The notes: a model not told the origin generated them from the letters alone. A stretch of 64,000 nt of DNA from Porphyromonas crevioricanis (GCF_900167225.1 NZ_FUXH01000007.1:43632-107631), one strand, 5' to 3'. Shown: positions 47,689 through 57,878, counted from the stretch's first letter. Numbers and translations: made by a program.

Positions 47689-49478
47689 AAAAGACAAGTG
47701 AGGGCAATATGTCTCAATGGTTCAAGAGCTTGCTGCTGTGGCGCGAAAAGCACATCAGCCAAAGAGCTTTTGTACTGATGTTAGCTTTCCTCATTGGGCT
47801 ATGTACAGCCCTCTGTGCTACCCTGCTGAAAGAAACAATACACCATATACAGGCTTTTTGGATAGCCCAATCGAGGTCATACAACTTCCTCTATCTACTA
47901 CTACCGGTAATCGGGATTCTCATCACAGCTCTTCTTGTGCGCTACGTGATACGGGACGATATAGGACATGGGGTCACCAAGATATTGCTGGCTCTGTCTC
48001 AACGGAAAAGCCGGATCAAGCCGCACAATATGTGGTCTTCCATGTTGGCGAGCTCCATTACGATTGGCTTTGGAGGATCAGTTGGGGCTGAGTCTCCTAT
48101 TGTCCTGACAGGGGCTGCCATCGGGTCAAATATAGGGCGGCTTTTCCGTCAAGAACAGAAGATGCTTATGCTTTTGGTTGGCTGCGGTGCTGCGGGTGCC
48201 ATAGCCGGTATCTTCAAAGCTCCGATTACAGGTTTGGTATTCGTCGTTGAAGTTTTGTTGATGGATTTCACACTCAACAGTATTTTGCCTTTGCTGGTCA
48301 GCTCCGTAACCTCGGCTGCCGTATCGTATATCATCGGAGGGACGGAAGCAATGTTCCATTTTAGCCAGACTGAACCATTCTCTCTGGATCGCATTCCTTT
48401 TGCGATTTTGCTGGGTATTCTCTGTGGTCTCCTTTCTCTCTATTTCTCCAAAATGATGTTTATGCTGGAGGGGAGGATGAAAGGGATACGCTCCTACACA
48501 AAACGTTTCCTCATCTCTGCTCTTATCCTATCGGGCCTGATATTCCTCTTCCCTTCCCTCTATGGAGAGGGTTACATCACGATAGAACGGCTCATCAACG
48601 GAAACTATGCCACACTCATGGAGGGGAGTCTGTTTGAGCGGTGGAGCGACTCGTACTGGCTGCTCTTCGTGTTCTTGGGCTTTAGTGTGCTCTTCAAGGT
48701 ATATGCCTCCGTTGCTACCAATTCTGGGGGAGGCTGTGGCGGTTTGTTTGCGCCTAGTCTTTTTGTAGGCGGACTTACTGGCTTTATGTTCGCCTATGCG
48801 ATCAACTTTTTCGGGTTTATCCGCCTGCCACACAAAAACTTCACCCTCATGGGGATGGCTGGAGTAATGGCAGCCGTCATGCACGCTCCACTCACGGGGA
48901 TTTTCCTGATTGCCGAGCTTACCGGTGGATACGATCTGTTCCTCCCTCTCATGATGGTATCGATCAGTGCCTATGCCACGATCCGCATATTTATGCCACA
49001 CTCTATCTATTCGCTCCGTTTGGCCAAAGAGGGCAAACTACTCACCCACCAGAAAGACAAAGCTGTATTGCGACTCATGTCTGTCGATAGCGTTGTAGAA
49101 ACAGAGTTCGAACCAGTAATGCCCCAGATGACTCTCGGAGACATGGTGCAAGTCATAGGCAAATCTACTCGCAATGTCTTTCCTGTAGTAGACGAAGAGG
49201 GAATACTGCTCGGGGTTGTGCTGTTGGACAATATCCGCAACATCATGTTCAGACCGGAATTGTACGACCGCTTCAAGGTGGAAAAATTCATGGTCTCCCC
49301 TCCAGCCAAGATCAATAACACGCAGTCTATGGAGGACATCATGCGTATTTTTGACGACACTCAGGCATGGAATTTACCCGTAATCGATACAAATGGACAT
49401 TATCTGGGATTTATCTCCAAATCGAAAGTATTCAACTCTTATCGAACCGTATTGGTTGAGACCTTCGAGGGAGACTAA
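47685..49478 (+). CDS. ClC-family chloride channel/antiporter with C-terminal CBS pair
   Basis: 597 residues. The membrane domain (~25-440) holds the ClC selectivity segments: 'GHGVTKIL' at the GSGIP position, 'GGSVGAESPIV' (external gating Glu kept) and 'GGCGGLFAPSLF'. At the CLC-ec1 E202-E203 position the segment is 'FVVEVLLMDF', so the internal proton glutamate appears to be Val. Two CBS domains follow at ~460-590 ('TLGDMVQVIGKSTRNVFPVV', 'MEDIMRIFDDTQAWNLPVI'), which usually bind nucleotides. Transport mode (channel or antiporter) is therefore uncertain. Start overlaps the previous stop. Confidence 0.93.
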   Translation: MKKTSEGNMSQWFKSLLLWREKHISQRAFVLMLAFLIGLCTALCATLLKETIHHIQAFWIAQSRSYNFLYLLLPVIGILITALLVRYVIRDDIGHGVTKILLALSQRKSRIKPHNMWSSMLASSITIGFGGSVGAESPIVLTGAAIGSNIGRLFRQEQKMLMLLVGCGAAGAIAGIFKAPITGLVFVVEVLLMDFTLNSILPLLVSSVTSAAVSYIIGGTEAMFHFSQTEPFSLDRIPFAILLGILCGLLSLYFSKMMFMLEGRMKGIRSYTKRFLISALILSGLIFLFPSLYGEGYITIERLINGNYATLMEGSLFERWSDSYWLLFVFLGFSVLFKVYASVATNSGGGCGGLFAPSLFVGGLTGFMFAYAINFFGFIRLPHKNFTLMGMAGVMAAVMHAPLTGIFLIAELTGGYDLFLPLMMVSISAYATIRIFMPHSIYSLRLAKEGKLLTHQKDKAVLRLMSVDSVVETEFEPVMPQMTLGDMVQVIGKSTRNVFPVVDEEGILLGVVLLDNIRNIMFRPELYDRFKVEKFMVSPPAKINNTQSMEDIMRIFDDTQAWNLPVIDTNGHYLGFISKSKVFNSYRTVLVETFEGD

Positions 49479-49532
49479 CCTCTACCAATCCTCCCACATA
49501 TTCTATTTTCAGTACTACAATCGGTCCAACGG

Positions 49533-51473
49533 ATGAACAAATTCTACTTCAAAACCTCCTATAGGTCTGTCTGTCTGCTTTACAATCTATTACTGTCTCT
49601 GGTATTCCTCAATATCGGCCGGCTGGTTTTTGCCCTCTACAATCATGACTACTACCAACATCTAAGCCCCTCAGAAGTATCCACAGCTTGGCTCGGTGGG
49701 CTGCGATTCGATGCCTCTGCAATGGCCTACCTCTGCGCCCCCTTCGTGCTGATATTTCTCTTTTTGGCATTCTTGCCAAACAAGGTTTACACCCACAAGA
49801 TCTCACGCAGAGTTTTGCGTTGGTCTTTCTTCATACCCAATGCAATGGGAGTCATTCTTAACGTGGGAGACAGCGGCTATTTCCCTTATGTATTGAGACG
49901 TACTACAATGAGCGTCTTTCAGGAGTTCTCCAACGACTCTGTCCCCTTGATCATGGGAAGGCTTTTAGTACAGTACTACGGGCTTACGTTGTTAGGTGTG
50001 GGTTTGGTATTCCTCTTATGGTGGATGACGGGGAGAGTCCGCTTCCAGACAGAAAGGGAGAGTTCGGCAATTCGCAGGATCGTGGGAGCTTCTCTCGGCT
50101 CACTGCTGATAGCTCTGCTCTTCGTGGGAGCTATGAGAGGAGGTTGGGCACATAGTTTGCGACCTATTACATTGAGCAATGCCAGTTTGTATGTAGAAAA
50201 TACCAAGGATAGAGATCTGGTGCTCAACACTCCATTCTGCCTGATACGCACAATGGGGAAAAGAGTATTGAAAGAGGTGGAATACATTCCCCAAGAAAAA
50301 GCACAACAGCTCTTCAACGGGGTCTACCAAGCAGCTCCGACAACAGATTCGGACAGTCTATTCGGAGCCTATCGAGGCTACAATGTAATGATCTTCATTG
50401 TAGAATCTTTCTCCAAAGAACATATCGGAGCACTGCAAGAAGACGGCCGAGGCTTCTCTCCCTTCATCGACTCTCTCATCAGGCACGAAGACGTGCTCAG
50501 TTTCCCCTACGCCTTTGCTAATGGACGAAAGTCCATTGATGCGATGCCTTCTATCCTCACTTCTGTCCCAGCATTGGGGACCAACTTTGTCACCTCGCAC
50601 TATTCAGGTAACGAGGTTTTGGGAATGCCACGGTTATTGTCTTCGCATGGCTACCAACATACGGTATTTATGCATGGAGCACCGAATGGATCAATGGGGT
50701 TCGATGCGTTTGCCAAACAAGTCGGTTTCCGGGAATACTATGGAATGAACGAATATCCGGAGAAGAACGACTTCGATGGAACTTGGGGAATCTGGGATAA
50801 ACCTTTCCTACTCCAGTCTGCCGATGAACTCTCGCACAAGCCCACTCCTTGGATGGCCTGCCTTTTCACGCTGTCCAACCATGCTCCCTTCAAGGTTCCC
50901 AAGGAGGATGAAGGATGTTTCCCTCTCGGTTCTCTCCCTCAACACCAGTGTGTAGGCTATACCGACAGCGCATTCAAGGCATTTTTTGAGAAAGCGAAGC
51001 AGCAGGAGTGGTACTACAATACCTTGTTCGTATTCACAGCCGACCATGCCTCACAATCCTGCAGGCCAGAATACCAGAATACCCCCGGCAGCTACGCCGT
51101 ACCCATGCTTTGGTTTGCCCCCGGGAAACCTCTTACTCGCTATCATATCGACACAAACACTATTGTACAACAGGCAGATATCTACCCATCAATCAACTAC
51201 CTGCTTGGCATAGAAGAGCGTATTGTTGCATTCGGGCAAAACATGTTCGATCCGAAGGCTCCCCACTATGCATTGTGTTTCGACGGTGACTACAAATTGA
51301 TGAGTGCCGATCGGGTTGTTTCTCTGAAAGAATCGGGAGAACTTAAATCCGAACACTTGCAAACTCCTCTACTGCCGGATACGGAAAACTCTGTTGTGCC
51401 GGATAAATTCTTACCAGCTGTCGTACAGAATTACAATAGTCGCCTGATTCATAATCGGCTTATACAAAAATAG
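49533..51473 (+). CDS. LTA-synthase-type membrane phosphotransferase/sulfatase-fold protein (copy 1)
   Basis: 646 residues: five predicted membrane helices (~12-200), then an extracytoplasmic alkaline-phosphatase-fold domain. Metal and catalytic positions can be seen: 'IFIVESFSKEHIGAL' (metal Glu), 'FANGRKSIDAMPSILTSVP' (nucleophile position occupied by Ser in RKS), 'WGIWDKPF' and 'FTADHASQS' (metal Asp-His). LtaS enzymes transfer glycerol phosphate from phosphatidylglycerol; Gram-negative relatives transfer phosphoglycerol or phosphoethanolamine to glycans or lipids. Substrate unknown. Copy 2 is at 55986-57878. Confidence 0.88.
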   Translation: MNKFYFKTSYRSVCLLYNLLLSLVFLNIGRLVFALYNHDYYQHLSPSEVSTAWLGGLRFDASAMAYLCAPFVLIFLFLAFLPNKVYTHKISRRVLRWSFFIPNAMGVILNVGDSGYFPYVLRRTTMSVFQEFSNDSVPLIMGRLLVQYYGLTLLGVGLVFLLWWMTGRVRFQTERESSAIRRIVGASLGSLLIALLFVGAMRGGWAHSLRPITLSNASLYVENTKDRDLVLNTPFCLIRTMGKRVLKEVEYIPQEKAQQLFNGVYQAAPTTDSDSLFGAYRGYNVMIFIVESFSKEHIGALQEDGRGFSPFIDSLIRHEDVLSFPYAFANGRKSIDAMPSILTSVPALGTNFVTSHYSGNEVLGMPRLLSSHGYQHTVFMHGAPNGSMGFDAFAKQVGFREYYGMNEYPEKNDFDGTWGIWDKPFLLQSADELSHKPTPWMACLFTLSNHAPFKVPKEDEGCFPLGSLPQHQCVGYTDSAFKAFFEKAKQQEWYYNTLFVFTADHASQSCRPEYQNTPGSYAVPMLWFAPGKPLTRYHIDTNTIVQQADIYPSINYLLGIEERIVAFGQNMFDPKAPHYALCFDGDYKLMSADRVVSLKESGELKSEHLQTPLLPDTENSVVPDKFLPAVVQNYNSRLIHNRLIQK

Positions 51474-51738
51474 CCTGCACTGCACCTGTCATAGGATACC
51501 TTCGGATAGCCCGCAAAACCTATTGTACGACTATCTCGGGAAGCAGATTTTGCACAACAACTCCCCTATTGGAAGGAAGTCTCTAGACTTTCAGAAAAGG
51601 CTTTGTACCTTCGCATACCGAGCTTGTTGCACAGGGAAGGACATCTGCAGATAGGTTGCCTTTTAGCTCCTTTGAGGTTTGTGATGTCCCCTCTTTGGGC
51701 TTACAGCAACGGTTCATTAGCAGATAAAGACCGCACAG

Positions 51739-53724
51739 ATGAAAGTATGTATAGCCGAAAAGCCAAGTGTAGCACGAGAAATTGCCGCTATCCTGGGAGC
51801 CAGAGAGAAACATGATGGCTACTTGGAAGGGAACGGCTATCGAGTCACCTGGACTTTCGGCCATCTCTGTACGCTCAAAGAACCTCAGGACTACCGCCCC
51901 GACTGGCGAGTATGGGCTGTGAGGAACTTGCCGATGATTCCTCCCCGATTCGGTATCAAACCAATCGATATCACATCATACCGCAAACAGCTGGATATCA
52001 TAGCCCGGATTGTAGCAGAAGCTGAGGAAGTGATCAACTGTGGCGATGCCGGGCAAGAAGGAGAGTTGATACAGCGTTGGGTATTACAGCAAGTTGGCTG
52101 CAATTGCCCGGTAAAACGCCTTTGGATATCATCCCTAACTAAAGAAGCTATCTCCGAAGGCTTCGCTTCTCTCAAGCCGGCCGAATCTTATCAAGCTCTC
52201 TACGAAGCCGGATTAGCAAGAGCCATAGGAGACTGGCTGCTCGGGCTCAATGCCACTCGTCTCTATACCCTACTATATGGCAGTCGCGGACAAACTCTTT
52301 CGGTGGGGCGTGTGCAGACCCCTACTTTAGCCCTCTTGGTATCTCGTCGCAAAGAGATCGAAAGCTTCATTCCCGAACCTTATTGGGAGCTGAAAACGAC
52401 TTACCGGTCTGTCCTATTCTACGCAGCCAAAGGTCGCTACACAGATCGGGAAGAAGCTCTTGCCGCTATCGAACAAATCAGAGAAGGACTTTTTGAAATT
52501 ACATCCATAGAGGGAAAGAAAGGGAAAGACTTACCTCCCTACCTCTTCGATCTGACGGGCTTACAAGTAGAGTGTAACAAGAAATTCGGCCTTAGTGCAG
52601 AGGAGACCTTACATACAGTGCAGACACTATATGAGCGCAAACTTACTACCTATCCGAGAGTAGATACTGTCTGTCTGCCGGAGGATATTTACCCCAAAGC
52701 TCCTGATATACTCAAAGGACTAAAGGGCTATGAACCCCATGTACAAACCCTGCTCCAATCCAAGTTGCGCAAAAGCAAAAAGGTTTTTGACAACAGTAAG
52801 ATCACCGATCATCACGCTATTATCCCTACAGGGCAGCCGGCAACAACTTTGTCTGCCTCAGAGGAGAAAGTGTACGATCTGATTGTCAGACGATTCTTAG
52901 CAGCATTCTATCCCGACTGCCTTTTCAACACAACGACTGTTCTGGGACAGGTGGAGCAAATCCCATTCAAAGCCACAGGGAAAGTCATTACCCAAGAGGG
53001 CTGGCGCATCCTTTTCGCCAAACCTTCGGCAGAAGAAAAAGAAGAAGAAGAGAGCGCAACGGAAGAGGAAGAGCGCAGTCTGCCTCTCTTCGAAGTTGGA
53101 GAACAGGGAGAACATTTACCCGATCTACAAGAGAAACAGACACTTCCCCCCAAACAATATACCGAGGCAACTCTACTGCGGACAATGGAGACAGCCGGTA
53201 AGCTGACCGAAGACGAATCATTGCGATCGGCTCTCAAAGAAAATGGAATCGGGCGACCAAGTACCCGAGCCAGTATCATCGAAACCTTACTCAAGCGAGG
53301 TTATGTAGAAAAAAAACGCAAAGCTCTCATTGCCACAGATCTGGGGGTGAGATTGATCGACCTTGTCAAATCCGATCTACTCAAAAGTGTAGAGCTCACA
53401 GGTCTGTGGGAACGCAAACTCAGACAAATAGAAAAGCTACAACTCCCGGCTGCAAGTTTCATAGACGAACTCAAGAGCATGGTACACCAAGTTGTTACAG
53501 ATGCTTTTGCCACACCTGCCCCAGCCTCCTCTCCCGCTTCTGATACCGAACTCTTCTCTATCCACTGTCCTCTCTGCCAAGAAGGGCACCTGCTACGTGG
53601 CCGAACAGCCTACGGATGTTCGGCATGGCAAAAAGGTTGCTCTTGGCGTATGTCCTTTGAACAGTGTCCCAAAGAAGCCTCTGCGGACCAAATACGGTCT
53701 GCCTTACAATCATCACAAGATTAG
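51739..53724 (+). CDS. topB: DNA topoisomerase III
   Basis: Type IA topoisomerase. The TOPRIM domain starts at the first residues ('KVCIAEKPSVAREIAAILGA') with acidic 'NCGDAGQEGELI' (~95). The catalytic Tyr is in 'KLTTYPRVDTVCLPEDI' (~308). An acidic insertion 'EEKEEEESATEEEERS' lies at ~432-447. The C-terminus has one zinc-finger-like module ('CPLCQEGHLL...GCSAWQKGC'). 661 residues, normal. In Bacteroidota many topB copies ride on conjugative elements; no other mobile gene is adjacent here, so this looks chromosomal. It may work with the RecQ encoded at 15-17 kb. Confidence 0.95.
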   Translation: MKVCIAEKPSVAREIAAILGAREKHDGYLEGNGYRVTWTFGHLCTLKEPQDYRPDWRVWAVRNLPMIPPRFGIKPIDITSYRKQLDIIARIVAEAEEVINCGDAGQEGELIQRWVLQQVGCNCPVKRLWISSLTKEAISEGFASLKPAESYQALYEAGLARAIGDWLLGLNATRLYTLLYGSRGQTLSVGRVQTPTLALLVSRRKEIESFIPEPYWELKTTYRSVLFYAAKGRYTDREEALAAIEQIREGLFEITSIEGKKGKDLPPYLFDLTGLQVECNKKFGLSAEETLHTVQTLYERKLTTYPRVDTVCLPEDIYPKAPDILKGLKGYEPHVQTLLQSKLRKSKKVFDNSKITDHHAIIPTGQPATTLSASEEKVYDLIVRRFLAAFYPDCLFNTTTVLGQVEQIPFKATGKVITQEGWRILFAKPSAEEKEEEESATEEEERSLPLFEVGEQGEHLPDLQEKQTLPPKQYTEATLLRTMETAGKLTEDESLRSALKENGIGRPSTRASIIETLLKRGYVEKKRKALIATDLGVRLIDLVKSDLLKSVELTGLWERKLRQIEKLQLPAASFIDELKSMVHQVVTDAFATPAPASSPASDTELFSIHCPLCQEGHLLRGRTAYGCSAWQKGCSWRMSFEQCPKEASADQIRSALQSSQD

Positions 53725-53748
53725 TTCACCATTTACTTATTCGAAACG

Positions 53749-55971
53749 ATGAATACACATACTAAATCTCATCCCATTTACAAACACTACCCCGTATTGG
53801 GTATGCACTGTGCTGGATGTGCTCACAATGTAGAACAGACTGTGGCCAAGCTCCCCGGTGTCTGTGAATCGAAGGTCGATTTTGCGGCAGCAATGCTGCA
53901 TTTGCAGTTAGAGAAAGAGAGTGTTCTTACCGACAACGATATACGCAAAGCAATACGAGCTATCGGTTTCGACTTGATTATTGCCGACGAAGATGAGGAG
54001 CTTATGCGCAAGCAAGAAGCCGCTCAAAAACGAGAACGAATATGTCTCGGCATCGACTTGTCGATTGCCTGGGTAGGACTACTATGTTCAATGTTGTATA
54101 TGTGGATAAAGGGGCATGAGGGAACTCCCGGACTTGTTTTGGCCATCAGCTTGCTCGTCTACCTAATCAGTGGCAGACGCTACATTTTCTCGGCAATCAA
54201 GCAATTGAGACACGCCGTATTCTCCATGGATACACTTATCTTTTTCAGTACTACGGCTTCGATCATTTATGCCATGGTGCGCCTGTGGCTCCCCGGTTTG
54301 CAGCACACCGATGCAGCTATACATTTGGATGGCTCCACAATGATTTTAGCCTTTGTCCTTACCGGGAAATGGCTCGAAACGAGAGCCACCGGAAAAAGCC
54401 GATCAGCTATACGTGCGTTAATGAACCTGCGTCCGCGTACAGCCAGACGCGTTCAAGACAACGGAGAAGAACAAGAGGTGGCTGTTTCACAGATCAGACG
54501 GGGCGACTTATTGCGTGTCCTCCCGGGGAGTGAAGTACCGGTCGATGGGGAAGTCGTAGAAGGAATTAGCTCGGTAGATGAGCAAATGATTACCGGAGAG
54601 GCTGTTCCTGCTGAGAAACTTGCCGGATCCAGAGTATACGCCGGTACGGTTAATGGGCCGACAGCTGACTTGCTAATACGAGCCGAGCTGATGGGTTCGG
54701 ATACCATACTTGGCGGGATTATTCGCACAGTACGTGAAGCAGAAGCCTCCAAAGCTCCTTCCATGCGCTTGGCAGACAAAGTAATTGCCGTATTTGTCCC
54801 CGTTGTATTGGCCATTGCCGTAGTTACTTTCTTAGCCTGGATTTTTGTTGGAGGTACTCAAATATGGTCTTCGGCTCTATTGTCAGCCATTGCCGTGCTT
54901 GTAATAGCCTGCCCTTGCGCTCTAGGCTTGGCCACTCCTACAGCCGTGGCTGTAGCTGTAGGGAAAGCTGCAGAAGAACAAATCTTACTACGCTCGGCCG
55001 AAGCTCTTGAAGAGCTGGACAAAATCGATACTTTCGTTTTCGACAAGACCGGTACACTCACCATAGGCCGGCCCACAGTGAGACAAGAGAGTTGGTTTAG
55101 CGAAGATCCCGAGAGTGACAAACTGCGGGCTCTGCTCTATGCCATAGAGCAACGAAGCTCCCACCCTCTAGCTTCGGCCTTAGCCCAACATCTGAGGAAC
55201 AATCGAATGGGACAACTTCTTCCTGAGCTGGGGACTCTCCCTGCTCCGATACAAGAGCCGGGGCGAGGAGTTTCATTTGTCTACCGGGATAAACTCTACC
55301 GGATTGGCTCAGTGGATTATTGCAGTGAACTGATCGAACAACCTGCTCCGGAAATGGCCATGCAAGGTTCGCAAATATATTTTGCTCGCGAGAATGAATG
55401 GCTTGCCGCTTTTGTATTGTCAGATCTGATCCCTCAATCCAATATAGAAGCAATAGCCAAACTCCAAGAGCTGGGCAAACAGGTTGTATTGCTTAGTGGA
55501 GACCGTCAAACTGAGGCGGAGCGTGTAGCGCAGTTACTATCTATCTCCGAAGTAAAAGGGGAGTTGCTACCTGAAGACAAGCTAAGCTATATAGCTCAAT
55601 TGCAAGAAAAAGGCAGAAAGGTGGCCATGGTAGGGGATGGCATTAACGATACTGAAGCCATGAGTAGAGCTAATATAGGTATTGCCATGGGAGGAGGAAG
55701 TGACATAGCCAAAGAAGTGGCACAAATCACCCTTATGCGTCAGGATCTCAATCTAGTAGTTCGGGCTATGGAAATCTCCGGCCAAAGCAAACGCATTATT
55801 CGGCAAAATCTCTTTTGGGCAATGATATACAATGTCATCTCTATCCCCATTGCTGCCGGCTTGCTGTATCCGGTGCTGCATACTGTACTCAAACCCGGGG
55901 TGGCAGCAGCAGCCATGGCTTGCAGTTCGGTGATCGTTGTAATGAACAGTTTGCGCCTAAGACGTTTATAG
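53749..55971 (+). CDS. copA: Copper-translocating P1B-type ATPase
   Basis: 740 residues. One N-terminal heavy-metal domain with 'GMHCAGCAHNVEQ' (CxxC, ~21-33), eight predicted helices including the CPC motif in 'VIACPCALGLATPTAVAVAVG', phosphorylation motif 'DKTGTLT', HP motif 'SSHPLA' and hinge 'MVGDGINDTEA'. CPC with a single HMA domain points to Cu(I) export. It begins 24 nt after topB and is followed 14 nt later by the second LtaS-type gene. No copper regulator was seen. Confidence 0.94.
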   Translation: MNTHTKSHPIYKHYPVLGMHCAGCAHNVEQTVAKLPGVCESKVDFAAAMLHLQLEKESVLTDNDIRKAIRAIGFDLIIADEDEELMRKQEAAQKRERICLGIDLSIAWVGLLCSMLYMWIKGHEGTPGLVLAISLLVYLISGRRYIFSAIKQLRHAVFSMDTLIFFSTTASIIYAMVRLWLPGLQHTDAAIHLDGSTMILAFVLTGKWLETRATGKSRSAIRALMNLRPRTARRVQDNGEEQEVAVSQIRRGDLLRVLPGSEVPVDGEVVEGISSVDEQMITGEAVPAEKLAGSRVYAGTVNGPTADLLIRAELMGSDTILGGIIRTVREAEASKAPSMRLADKVIAVFVPVVLAIAVVTFLAWIFVGGTQIWSSALLSAIAVLVIACPCALGLATPTAVAVAVGKAAEEQILLRSAEALEELDKIDTFVFDKTGTLTIGRPTVRQESWFSEDPESDKLRALLYAIEQRSSHPLASALAQHLRNNRMGQLLPELGTLPAPIQEPGRGVSFVYRDKLYRIGSVDYCSELIEQPAPEMAMQGSQIYFARENEWLAAFVLSDLIPQSNIEAIAKLQELGKQVVLLSGDRQTEAERVAQLLSISEVKGELLPEDKLSYIAQLQEKGRKVAMVGDGINDTEAMSRANIGIAMGGGSDIAKEVAQITLMRQDLNLVVRAMEISGQSKRIIRQNLFWAMIYNVISIPIAAGLLYPVLHTVLKPGVAAAAMACSSVIVVMNSLRLRRL

Positions 55972-55985
55972 TTTTCAAAGGTCGT

Positions 55986-57878
55986 ATGATAAGCAAAGAC
56001 TTAAAACGAAAAATATACTCCTGGGCTACTACCAGAGGGGGGTATCTGGCAGGTATATATCTGATCTTGCTTTTGTACTTCTTAATTTGGCATGGGCTGT
56101 TCTTGCTTTTTAACTACAAACATTGGCCGGATCCTCTGTGGAAAGAATTTGTAGATGTTTGTTACCACGGATTGAAACTCGACAGTGTTGTCTCTGCCTA
56201 TATGTTGCCAATCCCTTTCATTTCTCTACTGCTGATATACATATTACCACGGAGAGGGATAGACCTCTTTTTGCGTGTCTACTATGCTATCATCGGGATC
56301 CTCCTGGCTATCATTTTCACTTCCGATCTTCTTCTCTACGGCTATTGGCATTTTCGGCTGGATAGCACCCCTCTCTTTTATCTGCAACATCCCACCGGAG
56401 CCATTGACAGCGTAAATGCGTGGATGATTATAGGAGCTGCCTTAGGGATGGCTGTTGCGGCTGCCTTGCTTATCCGTATTCTCTGGGGCTGGCATAGGCG
56501 ATTCCTCCCCGAACAACCCAAACACAGACGATATACTTTCATTTACACTCCCGGATACTTCCTTATGGCCGGATTGATTTTCGTGCTTATCCGTGGAGGG
56601 CTATCTGTAGCGACAGCCAATGTAGGGATGGTATACCATTCGGAAAAACAGTTTCTGAATCACGCTGCCATCAATCCTGCCTTTAGCCTGGTTTATTCGC
56701 TCAAGACAGAACGAGACTTCACCAAGGGCTATCTCTTTTTCGATGAAAAAACCCTTGCTCAGAATTATGATTTTTTGGCTCAGCAAGCCTCAGCCGATAC
56801 CGATCCCAACAAGACGGAAAAAGTGTTGACTCACAATCGTCCACATGTGATATTACTCCTGCTGGAGAGTTTTTCGGCCAATCCGATTGGAGCTCTGGGT
56901 AACTCACTGGGGCTTACTCCACACATAGACAGCCTGGTCAACGAAGGCTTATTGTTCGAGCAAACCTATGCCAACAGCTTTCGTACCGATAGAGGTATGG
57001 CTTCCATCTTGAGTGCATTCCCCGCTCAACCCAAAACATCAATCATCAAGTATCCGGCCAAGTGCCAGAGTTTACCCTCAATTGCACGCTCCCTCTCTGC
57101 CAATGGCTATACGACCCATATGCTCTATGGCGGAGACATCAATTTTGCAGGTATGCGCAGTTATCTCACAGCTACCGGCTATCGACGAATTGTAGATTTA
57201 TCTTCTTTCGATGCCATTCACCGACTTAGCAAGTGGGGTGTACCGGATGAAATCACTCTCGAATACTTAGCCAAAGACTATTTGGAGCAATGCCGTCAGA
57301 GCAACAAGCCTGTTTTCTATACAATGCTCACTCTCTCAAGTCACGAACCTTTCGATGTACCGACAAAGAGAAACGAAAACCCCTACCTCAATTCCATTGC
57401 TTACACTGATGAGGCCTTGGGTCACTTTGTCAGTCAACTGAAACGCTCCTCGGAATGGGAAAACACCTTACTTATCCTCATCGGGGATCATGGGTATCCT
57501 TACCCGGAAGACAAAGCCACCCCCGACCGACCAGAGAAGTATCGCATCCTACAGCTTTGGGCAGGAGGGGCTTTAGAAAAAAAAGGCCGTCTCTCGACTA
57601 TTTGCAGCCAAACAGATGTGGCAGCTACTCTACTTTCACAAATGGGCTTCGATCATAGCGATATGCCCTACTCCAAGAACATTCTCTCTGCCCAAGTAGA
57701 GCCATACGCCTTTTTCTCTGTACCCAATCTCTTCGGTTTTGTAGATAAAGAAGGGATCACAACTTGGGATTGTGACAGTAAACAGACATTGTTCAACGAA
57801 GGAACCCACGAAGAAAGACGTATCCTACTCGGCAAGGCTTACCTGCAAAACTTGCTTATGGATGTAAGTAAACGATGA
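55986..57878 (+). CDS. LTA-synthase-type membrane phosphotransferase/sulfatase-fold protein (copy 2)
   Basis: 630 residues from ATG 55986; the open frame extends into copA without protein character. Five membrane helices (~22-205) precede the alkaline-phosphatase-fold domain: 'ILLLLESFSANPIGAL', 'YANSFRTDRGMASILSAFP' with Thr at the nucleophile position, and 'LILIGDHGYPYPED' (metal Asp-His). Copy 1 has Ser at that place, so the two may differ in donor or acceptor. True LTA is absent in Gram-negatives; phosphoglycerol or phosphoethanolamine transfer to envelope lipids or glycans is the family-based expectation. It follows copA by 14 nt. Confidence 0.88.
   Translation: MISKDLKRKIYSWATTRGGYLAGIYLILLLYFLIWHGLFLLFNYKHWPDPLWKEFVDVCYHGLKLDSVVSAYMLPIPFISLLLIYILPRRGIDLFLRVYYAIIGILLAIIFTSDLLLYGYWHFRLDSTPLFYLQHPTGAIDSVNAWMIIGAALGMAVAAALLIRILWGWHRRFLPEQPKHRRYTFIYTPGYFLMAGLIFVLIRGGLSVATANVGMVYHSEKQFLNHAAINPAFSLVYSLKTERDFTKGYLFFDEKTLAQNYDFLAQQASADTDPNKTEKVLTHNRPHVILLLLESFSANPIGALGNSLGLTPHIDSLVNEGLLFEQTYANSFRTDRGMASILSAFPAQPKTSIIKYPAKCQSLPSIARSLSANGYTTHMLYGGDINFAGMRSYLTATGYRRIVDLSSFDAIHRLSKWGVPDEITLEYLAKDYLEQCRQSNKPVFYTMLTLSSHEPFDVPTKRNENPYLNSIAYTDEALGHFVSQLKRSSEWENTLLILIGDHGYPYPEDKATPDRPEKYRILQLWAGGALEKKGRLSTICSQTDVAATLLSQMGFDHSDMPYSKNILSAQVEPYAFFSVPNLFGFVDKEGITTWDCDSKQTLFNEGTHEERRILLGKAYLQNLLMDVSKR

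Noticed and set aside
51739..53724. topB as a marker of an integrated conjugative element
   Set aside because: No integrase, relaxase, tra genes or direct repeats are seen on either side; neighbours are ordinary chromosomal genes.
55815..55985. 57-residue N-terminal extension of the second LtaS-type protein
   Set aside because: The stretch overlaps the copA C-terminus out of frame and is Cys/His/Gly-rich noise; the natural start is ATG 55986.
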